From: Gemmatimonadota bacterium
GTDB lineage: Bacteria > Gemmatimonadota > Gemmatimonadetes > Gemmatimonadales > GWC2-71-9
Length of the DNA: 34,196 bases
NCBI GenBank assembly: GCA_025350665.1
Contig: JANXXJ010000165.1
Location: 1-34,196 of the forward strand
Direction: 5' to 3'
The notes under the pieces are model-generated. The model made no database searches, had not been told where the DNA came from, and worked only from the letters and a program-made list of their open reading frames with translations. How positions within the stretch are numbered: the stretch's first letter is position 1; each line of letters starts with the position of its first letter. A program made the translations under genes and the position numbers. Shown here piece after piece: positions 1 to 9,716 of the stretch.

Positions 1-138
1 TTCGCCGCCCGCGCCACCAGAGCGGGCGACCACGTGGAGCTGATCGTCGTTCCGGGGGCCGGCCACTTCGAAGTCGTGTCGCCCGGAACTCCGGCCGGAG
101 CCCGGGTGGTCGCAACCGTGGCGAGCCTCGTTCACTAG
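1..138 (+). CDS. C-terminal fragment of an alpha/beta hydrolase-fold protein (truncated by the window edge)
   Basis: Frame 1 is open to tag at 136-138; translation ...DHVELIVVPGAGHFEVVSPGTPAG... looks like the catalytic-His segment (GAGHF) of alpha/beta hydrolases. Confidence 0.65.
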   Translation, partial: FAARATRAGDHVELIVVPGAGHFEVVSPGTPAGARVVATVASLVH

Positions 139-185
139 CGATCCACCCCAACCCGACAAAGAACCGGCGGAGCCGGCCTCACCCA

Positions 186-2954
186 CTACTTGTTCAGCAG
201 CATCTCCGCCCGGACGTACAAATACCGCCCGTTGAAGCCGAACGGCGAGGCACCCGGATAGATGAACGTCCCGTTGTTGGTGTTGGCCTCGACCTTCACC
301 TGGTCCGGATAAACGTCGAAGATATTCCGGGCCCCGACCGAGAAATTGATCTGGCTGAAGTTGTAACCCACTTCGGCGTCGAACAGCGTCTTGGCGCCGA
401 AGGTCTCGAGCCCATCGAGGCTGCCGTCGATGAAGTTGCCGTAGTGCGAACTGCGCACCAATGAATGGAATCGGCCCTGGGAGTAGTTGGCCGTGAAGTT
501 GATCCGCCGGTCCGGCCGGTTCCGCTCGATCGCGTTGATGGTCACGATATCGAGCGCGCTGGTGTAGATCGTCCCCGTATTCTTGAGGATGTCCGGCAGC
601 GGCGAGATCCGGGTGATTTTGTTCTTGGTGTAGTTGAAAGAACCGAACAGATCCAGGACGCCTGCGCCCAGCGTCGTCCGGTAGCTCGCCGTGACGTCGA
701 TGCCGTCGGTCTTGGTATCGAGCGCGTTGGTCGGGAACTGGACCCCGGCGATCTGGGTGAGTCCCGAGTCCGCCAGGATCTGCGCGACCACCGGGTCCGA
801 GGTGCCGTCGAAGGTCGCGCCCAGGAGAATCCGGTCATTGATCTTGATGTGATACAGATCGACCGTCATCGTGAACTTAGAGGTCGGGCTCCAGGCGAAG
901 CCGGTACTGAGGTTGAAGGAGGTCTCCTCCTTGAGCGGCCTGGCCCCGAAAATCCTCGACGCCCGGTTGGTCACCGGAAAGTTGCCGATCTCCACCAGCA
1001 CGCCGTTCTGAATCGCCGTCGTGGTATGACTGTACCAGCTCTGCGACAGCCCGGGCGCCCGGAAGCCGGTGCTCGCCGCGCCCCGGATCACGAACTCCTT
1101 GGACGGCTGGTACCGAATCGCCGCCTTGCCGGTCACCCGCTTGCCGAAGTCACTGTAGCTCTCGAACCGGCCCGCCACGTTCATCAGTACCTTGGAACTC
1201 AGTTCGGTTTCGAGATCGACATAGCCGCCGACGTTGGACCGGTTGTTGGAGCTCGCGTCGGTGGGGGCGAAGCCCTGGAACACCGACGAGCCGGCCTGGG
1301 CGATGTCGTCGCCCTGCTGGGTCAGGTGATAGCCGTTGATCCACGAGGCCTTCTCGCCGGCCACCACATCGTACGTCTCCCGCCGGTAGGCCGCGCCGAA
1401 CGCCACGTTGACCGGCCGGCGGAGGCCCATCTCAACCGGACGCGAGGCATTGAAGGTCAGGTTGAACTCGCCGCGGCGAAGCTTGCCGGCATCGAACTTG
1501 GTCTGGTTGGGGATGCCCGGATCGTCCGCCGTGCCCAGGATGCCATCCTTGCCCGGCGCCGTCGCGTCCGTGAGGCTCGGCCCCAGCGACGAGTTCAGGG
1601 TGTGCTCGAGCTTGAACGCGAAACTGTTGAATCCGTAGTTGGCCCCGAAATCCATCCCCCAGCCGCCCGCCGTCGTCCGGATGCCACCCGCCGCCGAGTA
1701 GTCGACCACGGACGGCCGGAACTGCGGCAGGAAGCCGAGCGGATAGATCTGGGGCCAGTTGCGCGAATTCTGCGGTTTCCGGAAGAAACCGTTACCGGTG
1801 CCGTCGCGGTCCGAGTAGCCGCCGAAGGCGTAGAACTCCGTGGTGCCCTTCCTATCGAGCGGAAGCCGCAGGTTGGCGAACGTCTGGATGTCGCGCTCGA
1901 GGCCGTCACCCCAATGGACGTTCGGTTGAGCGACCCCATTCCGCTTCTGAAGTACTTGGCAGTTCGCCACCAGATCAGCCACGCCGTTCAGGTCGGGGAA
2001 ACTCCCGTCCGGGCAGGCCCGGTTGGTCGGACTCCGCTTGAGCACCTGGCCGAACAGCGACAGCGATCCGCGCCCCAGCTTGAGGCCCACGCCGCTGTTC
2101 ACATCCACCGACGCGCCGTCATCCGGACCCTTCCCCGTCACATACTGGCCGTAGTTGGTCGTCAGGAAGGGCGAGAACTGCCCCTCCTTGAGGACCAGGT
2201 TGACCACGCCGGCGATCGCGTCGGACCCGTACTGGGTCGAGGCACCGTCCCGGAGAACCTCGATCCGCTCCACCGCGCTCGATGGGAAGGCGTTCAAGTC
2301 AACACCGCTCGAGCCCGGCGCAGAGCCGTTCGAGAAGACGTTGAGCAGCGCCGTCTGGTGCCGCCGCTGGCCGTTGATCAGCACCAGGCTGTGGTCAGGA
2401 GACAATCCCCGGAGCGTGAACGGCCGCACGATTTCGGTCGCGTCGGTCACCGGCTGCTTCGGAAAGTTGGCCGACGGCGACAGCTGGGCCAGAATCTGGC
2501 TTGTTTCCGTCGTACCGAGTTTCTTGATCTCCTCGGCGGTGAAGATGTCGACCGGAACCGCCAGCTCCTCAGCCGCGGTGTGCCGGGCTCGCGAGCCGGT
2601 GACCACCTGGAGCGGCGCCAGCTCTACGGCGGACCGGCCCAGTGTGAAGTCGACTTCCACGGAGAGCCCGGCCGTCACCTTGACCAGCTTCGTCGTCGGC
2701 AGGTAGCCGATGCCACGGGCCCGGATGGTCTGGGTCCCGGCGGGGACCCCGCTGAGCGTATAGCGGCCGCGGGCGTCGGAGATGGTTCGAAGCGTGGACT
2801 GCTCCACGCCGACCACGGCACCGATGATCGCGCTCCCCGTGCTGTCGGAGATGCGCCCCCGGACAATGCCGGATTGCGCCGATGCGACTGACGTCACGGC
2901 CGTCAGAATTGCCGATACGAACACGAATTTGCCGGACATGGGCTGCCAGGACAT
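186..2954 (-). CDS. TonB-dependent receptor with N-terminal carboxypeptidase-regulatory-like domain and plug domain
   Basis: Signal peptide MSGKFVFVSAILTAVTSVASAQ; CarboxypepD_reg-like GIVRGRISDSTGSAIIGAVV; plug motif VERIEVLRDGASTQYGSDAIAGVVNLVLK; C-terminal barrel ending LYVRAEMLLNK. GGAGG Shine-Dalgarno upstream of ATG 2954. The longer ORF to 3518 is an unsupported extension overlapping the next gene. Confidence 0.95.
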   Translation of the reverse strand: MSWQPMSGKFVFVSAILTAVTSVASAQSGIVRGRISDSTGSAIIGAVVGVEQSTLRTISDARGRYTLSGVPAGTQTIRARGIGYLPTTKLVKVTAGLSVEVDFTLGRSAVELAPLQVVTGSRARHTAAEELAVPVDIFTAEEIKKLGTTETSQILAQLSPSANFPKQPVTDATEIVRPFTLRGLSPDHSLVLINGQRRHQTALLNVFSNGSAPGSSGVDLNAFPSSAVERIEVLRDGASTQYGSDAIAGVVNLVLKEGQFSPFLTTNYGQYVTGKGPDDGASVDVNSGVGLKLGRGSLSLFGQVLKRSPTNRACPDGSFPDLNGVADLVANCQVLQKRNGVAQPNVHWGDGLERDIQTFANLRLPLDRKGTTEFYAFGGYSDRDGTGNGFFRKPQNSRNWPQIYPLGFLPQFRPSVVDYSAAGGIRTTAGGWGMDFGANYGFNSFAFKLEHTLNSSLGPSLTDATAPGKDGILGTADDPGIPNQTKFDAGKLRRGEFNLTFNASRPVEMGLRRPVNVAFGAAYRRETYDVVAGEKASWINGYHLTQQGDDIAQAGSSVFQGFAPTDASSNNRSNVGGYVDLETELSSKVLMNVAGRFESYSDFGKRVTGKAAIRYQPSKEFVIRGAASTGFRAPGLSQSWYSHTTTAIQNGVLVEIGNFPVTNRASRIFGARPLKEETSFNLSTGFAWSPTSKFTMTVDLYHIKINDRILLGATFDGTSDPVVAQILADSGLTQIAGVQFPTNALDTKTDGIDVTASYRTTLGAGVLDLFGSFNYTKNKITRISPLPDILKNTGTIYTSALDIVTINAIERNRPDRRINFTANYSQGRFHSLVRSSHYGNFIDGSLDGLETFGAKTLFDAEVGYNFSQINFSVGARNIFDVYPDQVKVEANTNNGTFIYPGASPFGFNGRYLYVRAEMLLNK

Positions 2955-3031
2955 TACGCCTCCAGGGGCTGGAATAGTTGCCCGAAGAAAACCGCCCAAT
3001 CCTTGCCAAGGCAAGCCTCCCCGGAGGCCGT

Positions 3032-6000
3032 TCATCGCGCCTCCGCCGCCTTGAATTCTGCGCTGGCCTCCGCCACCTCGGCCCGAAGCTCCGCGAGCCG
3101 TTCCGTCACATCCCGTCCCATCCGCTGATCGGCGATCAGCGTCATAGAGTACAGGAACATCGTCTGCTCGGCCAGGCGCGGCGTGGGGTATCGCCCGCCT
3201 TCGGCCGTGAGCCGCCTGGCAAGGGCGGCGAGACGCTCGTTGTCCGACTGCTTCCGCGCCTCCGCCACCCTGGTCACCAGATCGGCGACCTCCTCCGCCA
3301 GGCCCCGCGTCGCGATCGCCAGCGTATACTGCTGGGTGAGATCGGCCGCGGTCACGCCCGACGCCGCGAGCCGCGGATCGGGAAGGATCCGGAACGGCTG
3401 GGTGATCACCGACCCGCCGGCCGTTAGGCGGACCCGATAGGCGGCCGGCACTACCCAGGGGCCTGAACCGCCCCGGCCCCGGCCGTTCTGGCGAGGCCCC
3501 GCCACGGAAAAGCCCCACCGGAACCGGTGGTGCCCCGCCGTCTTCGGGATTCTCGCCGTACCATAGCGCTCGATCTCCGGCCGCCGCATTCCCTGCCCCG
3601 CGCGGACCGACTCGTTCTGGTCCTCGCTCGAGAACCGTCGAATCACCTTGTCCCTGGCGTCCAGCACTTCGAGAACGACCTCGCCCAGCGGAGCGCTCGG
3701 CAGGAAATAGTCGAAGTACATCCCGGGCGTCGGATACTCGGCACCGCCGGGTTCATGACTGGCCACGGCATACCGAAGCCGGACCGCGTCCCTCGGCCGC
3801 ACCAGATACGCCGGCGCACCCGGCACCGCATCGGCCGCCTGCCGGACCGGCGACAGATCATCGAGGCTCCAGAATGACCGGCCCATGGTCGAAAGCACGA
3901 GGTCGTCCCGATGAATCAGGATGTCGGTGACCGGTGTCACCGGCAGATTGAGCTGGAAGGGCCGCCAGGTGCCGCCATCGTCGGTCGAGAGAAAGAGCCC
4001 GAACTCCGTGCCGGCATAGAGCAGGCCCTGGCGCACCGGATCTTCGCGAACGACGCGGGTGGGATCGTCGGCCGGAATCCCGTTGGCGCCGGTCGTGAGT
4101 CGGGTCCAGCTCTTCCCATAGTCCACGGTCCGGTAGATGTAGGGCCGCCAATCGCCGAGGAGGTAGCGATAGACCGCGATGTAGGCCTTGCCCTTGCGGT
4201 GCGGCGACCACTCGACGTTCTGCACCCGGCCGCCCGGCGGCAAATCCACCGGTGTGACGTCGGTCCAGGTGGCGCCCCCGTTGCGGGTGACGTGAACCGG
4301 CCCATCGTTCGCCCCGACCAGAATCGCGCCTGCCTCGAGCGGTGACTCCTGGACCGCGTAAATCGTGCTGTAGTACTCCTCGCCGGTGATGTCACGGGTC
4401 AGGGGTCCGCCGGAGAGCACCTGCGTTTCCGGCCGGTGCGCCGTCAGGTCCGGCGAGATCCGGTCCCAGGTCTTGCCCTCGTCGCGGGTCCGGTAGAGGT
4501 ACTGCGAGGCGTGATAGACGGCGTGCGGCGCGTGCGGAGATACGTGAATCGGAGACACCCGCTGAAACCGGTCCCGCATCTCCTTGGGGTCGTGGCCATA
4601 GAGATCGCGCGCGCCGACCCAGTACACCTGCTCCTGGCCGGTCTTCTGGTCGTACCGTCCGAACTGGCCCTTGCAGTTGGAATAGACGATCGACGGATCG
4701 CCGGGTTTGGGCACCGCGGGCCCGGTCTCGCACCCCCCGATCTGTTTCCACATTGCCGCCGGGTGATCCACGCTCCAGGAATAGATCGGCAGCGACGGCA
4801 CCGCGATGGTGCTGTTGTCCTGCTGGCCGGCGTAGACGAAATATGGCGTGGCATCGTCCGCCGCGATCTGATAAAGCTCGGCCGTCGGCTGATTGAGCTG
4901 CGTGGACCAGGTCATCCCGTCGTCCTGCGTCACGTTCGCCCCGCCGTCGTTCGACTGGATCCAGATCTTCGGGTTTTTCGGATTGATCCAGAGATCGTGA
5001 TTGTCCCCATGGGGAACCGACTTGAAGTCCCACTTGGCGCCGCCGTTGGTCGAGACGAAGAACCCGGTGGCGCTCACGAACACCCGGTCCGCGTTGGTCG
5101 GGTCCGCGTCGATGTTGCAGTAGTAGAACGGGCGGTCGAGCAGGCTGGCCTGGGTGCTCATCAGTCTCCAGGTCGCCCCGCGGTCGTCGCTCCGATAGAC
5201 GCCGCCCTCACCCAGCGGTGCCTCGATCAGAGCGTAGACCCGGTTCGGATCCGCCGCGGACACCGCCAGGTCTGCCTTGCCGAAAAGACCGGCGGGCAAC
5301 CCGCCGCCCAGCTTGACCCAGGTATCGCCCCCGTCGACCGACTTGTAGATCCCGCCCTCACGCGCCCCGCTGATGATGGTCCACGGCTTTCGCTCGCCGC
5401 GCCACATCGTGGCGTAGATCTCCCGCGGATTGTCCGGAGCAAATTCGAGATCGGCGGCGCCGGTCGAGTCGGACACGAACAGAACCTTCGTCCAGCTCCG
5501 GCCCCCGTCCGTGGTGCGATAGACCCCCCGATCGGGATTCGGCCCGAATGCCTGGCCGATCGCCGCCACGTAGACGATGCGAGGGTCACTCGGATGGACG
5601 ATCACCGCGCCGATCTGCCCGACGGCCACCAGTCCGATCGACTGCCAGGTTCGCCCCGCGTCAACCGACTTGTAGACCCCCTTGCCCGTGATGACGTTGC
5701 TCCGGATGCCGTCGGACCCCGTCCCGACGTACACCACGTTGGGATCGGAGTCCGCCACGTCGATCGCCCCGATGGAGGGCGTCGCGAAGAAGCCGTCCGA
5801 GACGTTCTGCCAGGAGATTCCGGCGTCCGCGGTCTTCCAGACTCCGCCTCCGGTCGCACCCATGTAGAAGGTGAGTGGCTGCTCGGCGATGCCCGCCACG
5901 GCGGTCACCCGGCCCCCACGGCTGGGTCCCAGCAGGCGGAACCTGAGATCGGTCAGGGCCGATGGCGAAACGCCGGTAGAACTCTGAGCCTGCGCCGCCC

Positions 6001-6055
6001 GCCCCGCTCCGATCGCCAGCACCGCCAGCAGGACTGCCGGGTTCAGCTGTTGCAT
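3032..6055 (-). CDS. Secreted VPS10/sortilin-like BNR (Asp-box) repeat protein, glycosyl-hydrolase-like beta-propeller
   Basis: Repeated Asp-box motifs (S.DGG.TW, e.g. SVDGGDTWVKL, STNGGAKWDF, RNGGATWTDV, STDDGGTWRPF); signal peptide MQQLNPAVLLAVLAIGAGRAAQAQ; alternative start at 6082. Confidence 0.93.
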   Translation of the reverse strand: MQQLNPAVLLAVLAIGAGRAAQAQSSTGVSPSALTDLRFRLLGPSRGGRVTAVAGIAEQPLTFYMGATGGGVWKTADAGISWQNVSDGFFATPSIGAIDVADSDPNVVYVGTGSDGIRSNVITGKGVYKSVDAGRTWQSIGLVAVGQIGAVIVHPSDPRIVYVAAIGQAFGPNPDRGVYRTTDGGRSWTKVLFVSDSTGAADLEFAPDNPREIYATMWRGERKPWTIISGAREGGIYKSVDGGDTWVKLGGGLPAGLFGKADLAVSAADPNRVYALIEAPLGEGGVYRSDDRGATWRLMSTQASLLDRPFYYCNIDADPTNADRVFVSATGFFVSTNGGAKWDFKSVPHGDNHDLWINPKNPKIWIQSNDGGANVTQDDGMTWSTQLNQPTAELYQIAADDATPYFVYAGQQDNSTIAVPSLPIYSWSVDHPAAMWKQIGGCETGPAVPKPGDPSIVYSNCKGQFGRYDQKTGQEQVYWVGARDLYGHDPKEMRDRFQRVSPIHVSPHAPHAVYHASQYLYRTRDEGKTWDRISPDLTAHRPETQVLSGGPLTRDITGEEYYSTIYAVQESPLEAGAILVGANDGPVHVTRNGGATWTDVTPVDLPPGGRVQNVEWSPHRKGKAYIAVYRYLLGDWRPYIYRTVDYGKSWTRLTTGANGIPADDPTRVVREDPVRQGLLYAGTEFGLFLSTDDGGTWRPFQLNLPVTPVTDILIHRDDLVLSTMGRSFWSLDDLSPVRQAADAVPGAPAYLVRPRDAVRLRYAVASHEPGGAEYPTPGMYFDYFLPSAPLGEVVLEVLDARDKVIRRFSSEDQNESVRAGQGMRRPEIERYGTARIPKTAGHHRFRWGFSVAGPRQNGRGRGGSGPWVVPAAYRVRLTAGGSVITQPFRILPDPRLAASGVTAADLTQQYTLAIATRGLAEEVADLVTRVAEARKQSDNERLAALARRLTAEGGRYPTPRLAEQTMFLYSMTLIADQRMGRDVTERLAELRAEVAEASAEFKAAEAR

Positions 6056-6152
6056 CTCGTTTCTCCACAAGGACTTGGACAACCGGATTGGCTACCGCCA
6101 CGAACCCGGGGCCGATCATGAGATGGGCACGGAGTCTGCACGACAGCCCCCC

Positions 6153-6566
6153 ATGACAACCAATTCGATCGTGGCCCGATTTCGCGACGGCAGGACGCTC
6201 AAGGGCACGACGCTCAACGTCGACCTCGCCAAGCCGAAGTTCCACCTCCGGATCGACGGCACGGTCGAGGAAATCAAGCTGAACGATCTCAAGGCGCTGT
6301 TCTTCGTCAAGGATTTCGCCGGCAATGCCGCCCACACTGAGGCGGTCGAACCGACGCCGGGAGATCCGCGCCTCGTTGGCGCCAGGAAGATCGCGGTCCG
6401 GTTCGAAGATGGTGAGACCATCGTCGGGATGTCGAACCGGTTTCCGCCCCTCGGCACCTACTTCTTCATGCTCCCGATCGACCCGAAGAGCAACAACATC
6501 CGCATCCTGGTCAACCGAAGCGCCACGACCGGCATCGTCGACGCGTCCCTGCTCAGCATCCGCTGA
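6153..6566 (+). CDS. Small conserved hypothetical protein (possibly DUF6982-like)
   Basis: MTTNSIVARFRDGRTLKGTTLNVDLAKPKFHLRIDGTVEEIKLNDLKALFFVKDFAGN...; the RFRDGR..KGTT...F.L pattern resembles small DUF proteins with that signature. Confidence 0.7.
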   Translation: MTTNSIVARFRDGRTLKGTTLNVDLAKPKFHLRIDGTVEEIKLNDLKALFFVKDFAGNAAHTEAVEPTPGDPRLVGARKIAVRFEDGETIVGMSNRFPPLGTYFFMLPIDPKSNNIRILVNRSATTGIVDASLLSIR

Positions 6567-6570
6567 CGGC

Positions 6571-8238
6571 CTAACGTCCGAGCTGTTTCTCCCGCGCGGC
6601 CCGGAATTCGTTCCCAGCCCGCCACATCGGAAAGACCTTCGCCTCCGCCACCCAGTACCCCACCGTGAGCAGCAACTTCAGGTCATCGATCGCCCCGTCG
6701 AGGTTCCAGCTGGTCTTCACCTCGTCCGACGGCTTGTGGTAGTCCTCGGCGACATACCGTTCCTCGAGCTTCATCCCGTAGTCGGCCGGCTGGCCGAGGT
6801 ATTCGATGCCTGCCTCCATGTAGAGCGCCGGGACGCCCTGCTTGGCGAAGTTGAAGTGGTCGGAGCGGTAGTAATAGCCCTTCTCCGGAAACGGATCCGG
6901 TCTGAGGGTCCGGTTCTGCCCCTGGGCCGCATCGTGGAGATAGTCGTCCATCTCCGACGCGCCCAGGCCGATCACCGTGACGTCCCTGGTCCGCCCGCCG
7001 GTGTTGAGGCCGTCAATGTTGATGTCCGCCAGCGTCTTCGCCAGGGGATAAAGCGGCGTCACTGCGTAGTACTGCGAGCCCAGGAGCCCCTGCTCCTCCC
7101 CGGTAACCGACACGAACAGAATCGATCGCTTGGGCGCCGGCGTCATCGTCTTGAACCCCCGCGCCAGCGTCAGCAGCGCCGCGGTTCCGCTCGCGTTGTC
7201 GACCGCGCCGTTGTAGATCGAGTCGCCGTTGACCTTGGCGCCGATCCCGAAATGATCCCAGTGGGCGGTGTAGATGACGTATTCATCCTTGAGGGCCGGA
7301 TCGCTGCCGGTGATCTTCGCTACCACGTTCCGGGAATCGACCGTGCGGAGCGTGTTCTTGATGGTCATGGAGGCGGAGAGACCGAGCGGCACCGGCTTGA
7401 ACTCACGGGTGGCCGCTTCGGACTTGAGCGAATCGAAGTTCCGGCCGGCCATCGCGAACAGGGCCTTGGCCTGATCGAGGCTGATCCATCCCTCGATGGC
7501 GGCCCGGGCCATGTTCTTGTCCGGCGTGACGAGATCGAACTGCTCGGCGGTCTTCCCCTGCACCACCACGAAGGGATAGCCCGCGGGGCCGGTTTCGTGC
7601 ACGATCAGCACAGCGGCCGCCTTGTGGCGCATCCCCTGTTCGTACTTGTAGGTCCACCGGCCGTAATAGGTCATCGCCTTCCCGCCGAACTGGGTCGTGT
7701 CGGCAAGCGGCGGATCATTCACCAGCATGACCAGCGTCTTGCCCGCCACGTCGAGGCCCTTGAAATCGTCCCACTTGAACTCGGGGGCCTCGACGCCATA
7801 CCCCACGAAGACCATCTCGGAATTGGCGATCGACGCCTGATCCGCCACGTGCTTGGTCCAGGCCACGACATCGTCGCGCCATTTGAGGATCCGGGTGGTA
7901 CTGCCCTTCTTGACCACCAGAGCCGTCTTCGGGTCGGCGGTAATCCCGACCAGCGGCACCTGCTGGATATAGCTCCCGTCCGGGTTGCCGGGCTCAAGGC
8001 CGATCGCCTTGAACTGCGCCTCGAGATACCCGACCGTGCGGTCTTCGCCGATGGTCCCCGGCAGCCGGCCCTGGAACGAGTCGGAGGCCAGCATGACGAT
8101 GTCCCCGAGGAGGGTCTTCTTGTCGAGAGACGCGGAAGCGCCCGCCGGAACCGCCGGCCGTTCACCGCCGCCCGCCGGGCTCCCGCCCCCGCACGCCACC
8201 GCCCCGCCGAGGACCAGCCCGATCACGATTCGCCGCAT
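6571..8238 (-). CDS. M28 family metallopeptidase (secreted/lipoprotein)
   Basis: MRRIVIGLVLGGAVACGGG signal; YTAHWDHFGIGAKVNGDSIYNGAVDNASGTAALLTLARGF and VSVTGEEQGLLGSQYY match M28 metal/catalytic motifs. Confidence 0.95.
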   Translation of the reverse strand: MRRIVIGLVLGGAVACGGGSPAGGGERPAVPAGASASLDKKTLLGDIVMLASDSFQGRLPGTIGEDRTVGYLEAQFKAIGLEPGNPDGSYIQQVPLVGITADPKTALVVKKGSTTRILKWRDDVVAWTKHVADQASIANSEMVFVGYGVEAPEFKWDDFKGLDVAGKTLVMLVNDPPLADTTQFGGKAMTYYGRWTYKYEQGMRHKAAAVLIVHETGPAGYPFVVVQGKTAEQFDLVTPDKNMARAAIEGWISLDQAKALFAMAGRNFDSLKSEAATREFKPVPLGLSASMTIKNTLRTVDSRNVVAKITGSDPALKDEYVIYTAHWDHFGIGAKVNGDSIYNGAVDNASGTAALLTLARGFKTMTPAPKRSILFVSVTGEEQGLLGSQYYAVTPLYPLAKTLADINIDGLNTGGRTRDVTVIGLGASEMDDYLHDAAQGQNRTLRPDPFPEKGYYYRSDHFNFAKQGVPALYMEAGIEYLGQPADYGMKLEERYVAEDYHKPSDEVKTSWNLDGAIDDLKLLLTVGYWVAEAKVFPMWRAGNEFRAAREKQLGR

Positions 8239-8249
8239 GGAGGATCTCC

Positions 8250-8277
8250 TTGCCCGGCTTTGCGCCGGTCCTATAAT
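8250..8277 (+). promoter_or_regulatory. Putative sigma70-type promoter: TTGCCC (8250-8255), 16-nt spacer, TATAAT (8272-8277), 9 nt before ATG 8287
   Basis: Perfect TATAAT in the 48-bp divergent gap between the M28 and ATL genes. Confidence 0.5.
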
Positions 8278-8286
8278 TGACATCGA

Positions 8287-8646
8287 ATGAAAACCACCCT
8301 CACGAGCCGGGCCCCGAAGTCGACGCCGCCGTCGAGCTACCAGAGAATCTACGCGGCCACCCGCAAGATTCCTCGGGGGCGGGTGTCGACCTACGGCCGG
8401 ATTGCGACGCTCGCGGGCCTCGGCGGTCACGCCCGCCAGGTCGGCTACGCCATGCACGCTCTGCCCGCCGGCTCGATGGTACCGTGGCATCGCGTCATCA
8501 ACGCCCAGGGCGAGATCAGTCTCCGGCGACGCCCGGGCGCCGAGCTCACCCAGCGCATGCTGCTCGAGCGCGAGCGCATCCGCTTCAGTGGCCGCGGACG
8601 CGTGGACCTCGCCCGTTACGGCTGGCCCGGAAAGGTCCGCTCATGA
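8287..8646 (+). CDS. Alkyltransferase-like protein (ATL, MGMT DNA-binding domain without the reactive Cys)
   Basis: RIYAATRKIPRGRVSTYGRIATLAGLGGHARQVGYAMHALP...VPWHRVINAQGEIS; PWHRV replaces the PCHRV of active MGMT. Confidence 0.93.
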   Translation: MKTTLTSRAPKSTPPSSYQRIYAATRKIPRGRVSTYGRIATLAGLGGHARQVGYAMHALPAGSMVPWHRVINAQGEISLRRRPGAELTQRMLLERERIRFSGRGRVDLARYGWPGKVRS

Positions 8647-9332
8647 ACTTCGCCCCGTTCACGGTCCTGACGTTCGACTGCTACGGAACCCTGATCGACT
8701 GGGAAGCCGGTATTCTCGCTGGCCTGCGCAGCGTACTTATGCCGCGCCGCATCCATACGCCCGACGACGAACTCCTCGGTCTCTTCGGCGAACTCGAGGC
8801 TCCGATTCAATATGGCGCCTTCCGGTCGTATCGGGACGTGCTTGACCTCACGATGGCGGCCCTTGCCGCCCGCCTCGGCTTCGAACCAACCGAAGCCGAG
8901 CGGACCGCGATCTCAGCCAGCCTCCCATCGTGGCGGCCGTTTCCGGATACGGTCGCGGCGCTGACCCGCCTCAAATCCCGCTACCGGCTCGGCATCATCT
9001 CCAACGTGGACGATGATCTCTTCGCCGGCAGCGCGCGTCAGTTCGGCGTCGATTTCGACTGGGTGGTGACGGCCCAGCAGGTGAGGAGCTACAAACCTTC
9101 GACCAACAATTTCGAGCGAGCGCTGGAACGCATCGGCCGGCCCCGGTCCGAGATCCTCCACTGCGCCCAAAGTCTGTTCCATGATGTCGGCCCGGCGCAC
9201 GAACTCGGCCTGGCGACGGTGTGGGTTGACCGGCGGGCCGGTAAGCACGGCACCGGTGCCACACCAGCCGCCACCGCCTGCCCCGATCTGACGGTCCCGG
9301 ATCTGGCAACCCTGGCCCGGCTGGCCACCTAG
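8643..9332 (+). CDS. HAD superfamily hydrolase, haloacid dehalogenase type II-like
   Basis: FDCYGTLIDWEAGI motif I, GIISNVDDDLF motif II, SYKPS motif III, HCAQSLFHDVGPAHELGLATVWVDR; ATGA overlap with the ATL stop. Confidence 0.93.
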   Translation: MNFAPFTVLTFDCYGTLIDWEAGILAGLRSVLMPRRIHTPDDELLGLFGELEAPIQYGAFRSYRDVLDLTMAALAARLGFEPTEAERTAISASLPSWRPFPDTVAALTRLKSRYRLGIISNVDDDLFAGSARQFGVDFDWVVTAQQVRSYKPSTNNFERALERIGRPRSEILHCAQSLFHDVGPAHELGLATVWVDRRAGKHGTGATPAATACPDLTVPDLATLARLAT

Positions 9333-9460
9333 CGGCGGCGCTGCCGAACCTGGGTTCGACCCGGCTGCCGAATTCGGCATCGTCCGATCCAGCATAACCG
9401 CTGACACAAATCCGGCCCACGGTCGTACTAGTGCTGGCACCCTGACATCCGGAGACGACC

Positions 9461-9688
9461 GTGGGCCTCATCTTTAACATTCTGATCGGTTTCGTAGTTG
9501 GCGCCATCGCCAAGTGGTTCATGCCTGGCAAGGACAACGGCGGGTTCTTCGTCACCGCCCTCCTCGGCATCGCGGGTTCATGGCTCGGCGCCTTGCTCCT
9601 GGGCCATCGGACCGGTATAGGGTCGGTGATCGGCGCGATCCTGGTCCTGGTGATCTACCGGTTCATGAACCACAAGAAGGAAACCTGA
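9461..9688 (+). CDS. GlsB/YeaQ/YmgE family stress-response membrane protein (transglycosylase-associated)
   Basis: MGLIFNILIGFVVGAIAKWFMPGKDNGGFFVTALLGIAGSWLGALLLG...; GTG start with ggag upstream. Confidence 0.92.
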   Translation: MGLIFNILIGFVVGAIAKWFMPGKDNGGFFVTALLGIAGSWLGALLLGHRTGIGSVIGAILVLVIYRFMNHKKET

Positions 9689-9716
9689 ACCGGCTGCTGA
9701 CGTGCCGCGGGTCCGG

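Noticed and set aside
465-2891. 808-aa + strand ORF antisense to the TonB receptor
   Set aside because: Arg/Asp/His/Val-rich translation with no recognisable domain; typical spurious antisense ORF in GC-rich DNA over a well-supported gene
2955-3518. N-terminal extension of the TonB receptor ORF (start 3518)
   Set aside because: Gly/Arg-rich, overlaps the BNR gene 3' end; the signal peptide and SD support the 2954 start
4436-6121. 561-aa + strand ORF antisense to the BNR protein
   Set aside because: Same antisense artefact; the minus-strand protein has clear Asp-box repeats
6325-8280. 651-aa + strand ORF antisense to the M28 peptidase
   Set aside because: Low-complexity composition and overlaps conserved M28 motifs on the other strand
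9346-9362. TPsiC-like string ctgggttcgacccgg, possible tRNA
   Set aside because: The loop/stem geometry does not give a 5-bp T-stem with 7-nt loop, and no acceptor or anticodon arms are found in the flanking sequence
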